Assembly (NCBI GenBank): GCA_024680835.1
Contig: JAILBP010000121.1
Coordinates: forward strand, 1-9,036
Reading direction: 5' to 3'
Length of the DNA: 9,036 nt
Source of the DNA: RGIG6904 sp024680835
Lineage (GTDB): Bacteria; Bacillota; Clostridia; Lachnospirales; Lachnospiraceae
Shown here piece by piece: positions 7,216 to 9,036 of the stretch. The first letter of the stretch is position 1. Each line of letters opens with the position of its first letter. The notes beneath the pieces were generated by a model. It ran no database searches. It saw only the letters and a program-made list of their open reading frames with translations, and had not been told where the DNA came from. Both the position numbers and the translations under genes were made by a program.

Positions 7216-7653
7216 TTAAGGAGTTTTTTTGTATTTTTTTGCTTTTATTCTGGTAAACTCAATGATCTCTCGCTTGTCCTCATCGTCAAGCATGGAAAAC
7301 AAAAACAGCAGTTCTTTCTCATCATTTGAGAAAAAACGGTATTTTTTGCGGTTAAAACTGTCATTGTAATAATCCAGATATTCGGAGAGATCCTCACTGG
7401 ATGTCGACGGCGAAGGAGCATCATAGTATTCGTCACGGTCTATCTCAACCGACAAATGCAAAAGATCCTCCACAGAAATCTTATAGAGACCTGCGAGCTT
7501 ATACAAAGTCTGAGTTGGCGGCACACAACGTCCGGTCTCGTAATGACTGTATGTCTGCCGGATAACACCCAAAAACGAGGCAACATAATCCTGGGTATAC
7601 GAATATGCACACCTTAATTGCTTCAATCTTTTCGAGAGTCTGGTTTTTTTCAT
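7216..7653 (-). CDS. XRE-family helix-turn-helix transcriptional regulator
   Basis: A 145-residue DNA-binding regulator. The Cro/C1-type helix-turn-helix is at about residues 6-67: LSKRLKQLRCAYSYTQDYVA, then SFLGVIRQTYSHYETGRCVP, then LYKLAGLYKISVEDLL. An acidic, Ser-rich linker follows, then a C-terminal helical pair of the kind seen in phage-repressor-like XRE proteins (NDEKELLFLFSMLDDEDKRE). I chose the ATG at 7651-7653 rather than the in-frame ATG at 7684-7686 because AGGAGG lies six bases upstream of it, while the longer start has no ribosome site. There is no sensor or peptidase domain. It is divergent from the TM/GLUG pair with a 215-base shared spacer, the usual layout for a regulator that controls itself and its neighbour; that target is inferred. 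Confidence 0.92.
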   Translation of the reverse strand: MKKTRLSKRLKQLRCAYSYTQDYVASFLGVIRQTYSHYETGRCVPPTQTLYKLAGLYKISVEDLLHLSVEIDRDEYYDAPSPSTSSEDLSEYLDYYNDSFNRKKYRFFSNDEKELLFLFSMLDDEDKREIIEFTRIKAKKYKKTP

Positions 7654-7701
7654 TACTGGCCTCCTCGAATCTGTCAAAACTAGCATGATAAACTGAATAG
7701 C

Positions 7702-7731
7702 ATTGTATATACAGCCATATAAAAACTTGAA
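7702..7731 (-). promoter_or_regulatory. Possible promoter of the XRE gene overlapping a palindrome
   Basis: On the minus strand TTCAAG (7726-7731) is followed after 18 bases by TACAAT (7702-7707), a plausible though imperfect promoter about 50 bases before the XRE start. The perfect ten-base palindrome TGTATATACA (7704-7713) covers the -10 region, a position suited to autorepression. Confidence 0.35.
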
Positions 7732-7774
7732 CAGTAGCCCTTGGTTTCGAGCGGATAAATAAATTATTAGACTT

Positions 7775-7826
7775 TTATCAAAAAATGTGCTAATATTAAT
7801 AGCGTTTCAGTCGATATATGTATAGT
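7775..7826 (+). promoter_or_regulatory. Candidate operator/promoter of the TM-GLUG pair
   Basis: In order: TTATCAAAA (7775-7783), an imperfect 15-base palindrome GCTAATATTAATAGC (7789-7803), and a -10-like TATAGT (7821-7826) about 43 bases before the ATG at 7869. No convincing -35 box is present at 16-18 bases; the palindrome occupies that position. This would fit control by the divergent XRE protein, by inference only. Confidence 0.3.
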
Positions 7827-7868
7827 AGACATAGCTTTTCTTGAAAAAAGATATTTTAAATAGCGAAA

Positions 7869-8273
7869 ATGAGCAAAGAAGACGATAATATAGTCCTTTG
7901 TGCTATCGGACAATTAACACTGAAAACAGAAGACGATAACCCCGAGCAGCTTGAATCGATCTTAAGAAGTGCCCGGAAAAACCGGGTATTTTCATCCTCT
8001 CCTTACGGGCAGGAATACATCAGAAAAACAGCAGACAGGCTCAAACAGCTTTCCTCGGATGAAAATGCAGCCTTTAACGCCATGATACGTCGGTCTGACA
8101 AGAAAACGGAAGACCTCTTTCGTGACCTTGACGAGAGCCTGTTTCAGATGGCAAGCCAGCACACCGCGAGGAACACTGAAAAGCTTGTCTGGTTGGTGCT
8201 GGCATTATCGCTCATAAACACGATAGCGCTGTTTTTTATTGCACTCTTTGTCTGGAATCTGAATATGGTATAA
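7869..8273 (+). CDS. Unknown 134-residue protein with C-terminal membrane helix
   Basis: Not recognised. Residues 1-104 are polar and mostly helical (EYIRKTADRLKQLSSDENAA and a second amphipathic stretch around MIRRSDKKTEDLFRDLDES). Residues about 106-129 are one strong hydrophobic helix (LVWLVLALSLINTIALFFIA and on), with Arg and Lys just before it and only five residues after. This predicts a protein held by its C-terminus with the bulk in the cytoplasm. The ATG is the first start after an in-frame stop at 7857-7859, yet no Shine-Dalgarno site precedes it (leader AAATAGCGAAA). It ends in TAA six bases before the next ATG, and the next frame is the same frame. It could therefore be the N-terminal half of a signal-anchor protein whose outside part is the GLUG domain. 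Divergent from the XRE gene. Confidence 0.7.
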   Translation: MSKEDDNIVLCAIGQLTLKTEDDNPEQLESILRSARKNRVFSSSPYGQEYIRKTADRLKQLSSDENAAFNAMIRRSDKKTEDLFRDLDESLFQMASQHTARNTEKLVWLVLALSLINTIALFFIALFVWNLNMV

Positions 8274-8279
8274 AACAAA

Positions 8280-9036
8280 ATGTCTGATACAGAAAAACAA
8301 CTGGGTGGATTTGTTGCTGTAAACACCGGAAAGATAAAAAACTGCTACTCATACCTCGCGGGCTTCGGGCGCAGGAACAGGCTCGATTTTATCTCGAGGA
8401 ACAACGGGAACATAACACTGTCATTCACAAATGACAAAGGTACACAAAAGGATCTGCGGGATGAGCAGGGATCACCCTGCGATAGGCAGATACGCTCCGA
8501 AAAAGATGCTGTATCACTCGGGTTTGATACCAAGAATATCTGGGAATTCGAAAAAGGTCGTCATTTTTTACGTTTTATCGAAGACAAATGGAAAGCCCCC
8601 GGTCCCTCCGGCAACAGAAAGCCGCTTTGCATAAGCGACAAAAAGGGGCTGCTGAAATTTTTTGAACTTATCAATAACGGCGATAAACGTGCGATATCGG
8701 CATATGTAAGACTCGAGAATGACATTGATCTCGGAAACGCGGTCATAGACCCCGTCGGGAACACAAGACAGAATGCTTTTTCCGGAGTTTTCGACGGAAA
8801 CTGTCATACTATTGGCAACTTCCGGATCAATGGCAAAGGCGTTGGCAATTACGGTTTATTCGGCTACCTGAAAGGAGCTGTCATAAACCTTACAACAGTC
8901 TGTAATATAAAAGGCGAAGGCAACATCGGCGGTTTCTGCGCAGTAAACGAGGGTGTGATATCCTGCTGTGGCGCAGTGTCTACACTGTCGGGCACGGGTG
9001 AAAAGCTAAACATGGGCGGTTTTGCCGCAAAAAACA
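8280..9036 (+). CDS. GLUG-repeat beta-helix-type protein, 3' end outside window
   Basis: At least 252 residues, open to the window edge. Residues 9-27 are GLUG-like (GGFVAVNTGKIKNCYSYLA). Residues about 80-92 have the GFDTKNIWEFE pattern found between GLUG repeats. Residues about 118-205 carry the usual lead-in (a helix ending INNGDKRAISA, then LENDIDLG, then FSGVFDGNCHTIGNFRI and YGLFGYLKGAVINLT). Further GLUG units start at 215 (NIGGFCAVNEGVISCC) and 244 (NMGGFAAKN). GLUG proteins are mostly surface proteins of gut bacteria, often in adhesins or IgA-protease-like proteins, with the repeats forming beta-solenoids. This frame has no signal peptide, begins almost inside a repeat, has eight cysteines, and has no Shine-Dalgarno site. 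It follows the upstream gene by six bases in the same frame. Function unknown. Confidence 0.8.
   Translation, partial: MSDTEKQLGGFVAVNTGKIKNCYSYLAGFGRRNRLDFISRNNGNITLSFTNDKGTQKDLRDEQGSPCDRQIRSEKDAVSLGFDTKNIWEFEKGRHFLRFIEDKWKAPGPSGNRKPLCISDKKGLLKFFELINNGDKRAISAYVRLENDIDLGNAVIDPVGNTRQNAFSGVFDGNCHTIGNFRINGKGVGNYGLFGYLKGAVINLTTVCNIKGEGNIGGFCAVNEGVISCCGAVSTLSGTGEKLNMGGFAAKN

Noticed and set aside
7654..7686. Eleven-residue N-terminal extension of the XRE regulator
   Set aside because: The ATG at 7684-7686 lacks a ribosome site, while AGGAGG sits at ideal distance before the ATG at 7651-7653, where the family's usual N-terminus begins.
8144..8807. Minus-strand open frames opposite the TM and GLUG genes
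   Set aside because: No ribosome sites and no recognisable features; the plus strand carries clear GLUG-pattern coding.

Overview
The window looks like chromosome of a low-to-mid GC Firmicute of class Clostridia, most likely a Lachnospiraceae relative. The evidence is Firmicute-type Shine-Dalgarno sites, a secreted VanW/G5-type wall protein, UvrB and IMP dehydrogenase of clostridial style, AT-rich spacers, and a GLUG-repeat protein of a kind common in gut Clostridia. I cannot name the genus from sequence alone.

Layout, left to right. A possible terminator hairpin at the left edge follows a minus-strand gene for a secreted VanW-domain protein (77-1846) with a Ser/Thr/Asp/Gly repeat tail. Next comes a spacer, then a small minus-strand gene for a 35-residue membrane peptide (2054-2161) with a perfect GGAGG site. 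On the plus strand are a membrane-anchored helical, TPR-like protein (2194-2886) and uvrB (3008-4993), whose leader carries a LexA-box-like sequence. uvrB converges on a minus-strand gene for a 77-residue protein (5089-5322); a long imperfect palindrome lies between them. guaB (IMP dehydrogenase, 5520-6977, minus) follows, then a spacer with a terminator, then a minus-strand XRE regulator (7216-7653).

Divergent from the regulator is a plus-strand pair: a 134-residue protein ending in a membrane helix (7869-8273) and a GLUG-repeat protein that runs off the right edge (8280-9036). The pair is in the same reading frame, separated by one TAA and two codons, and neither start has a recognisable Shine-Dalgarno site, unlike the other seven genes here. 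Either this is a translationally linked two-gene unit or one membrane protein split by a stop codon.

The left and middle parts are mostly housekeeping: DNA repair, guanine nucleotide synthesis and cell-wall-associated functions. The right 1.8 kb (regulator plus membrane/GLUG pair) looks accessory. The two spacers flanking the regulator carry six TTATCA boxes, three of them extended to the identical nine-mer TTATCAAAA, together with inverted repeats. That suggests shared regulation of guaB, the regulator and the GLUG pair, which is untested. No rRNA, tRNA, CRISPR array, insertion sequence or recognised riboswitch was seen.
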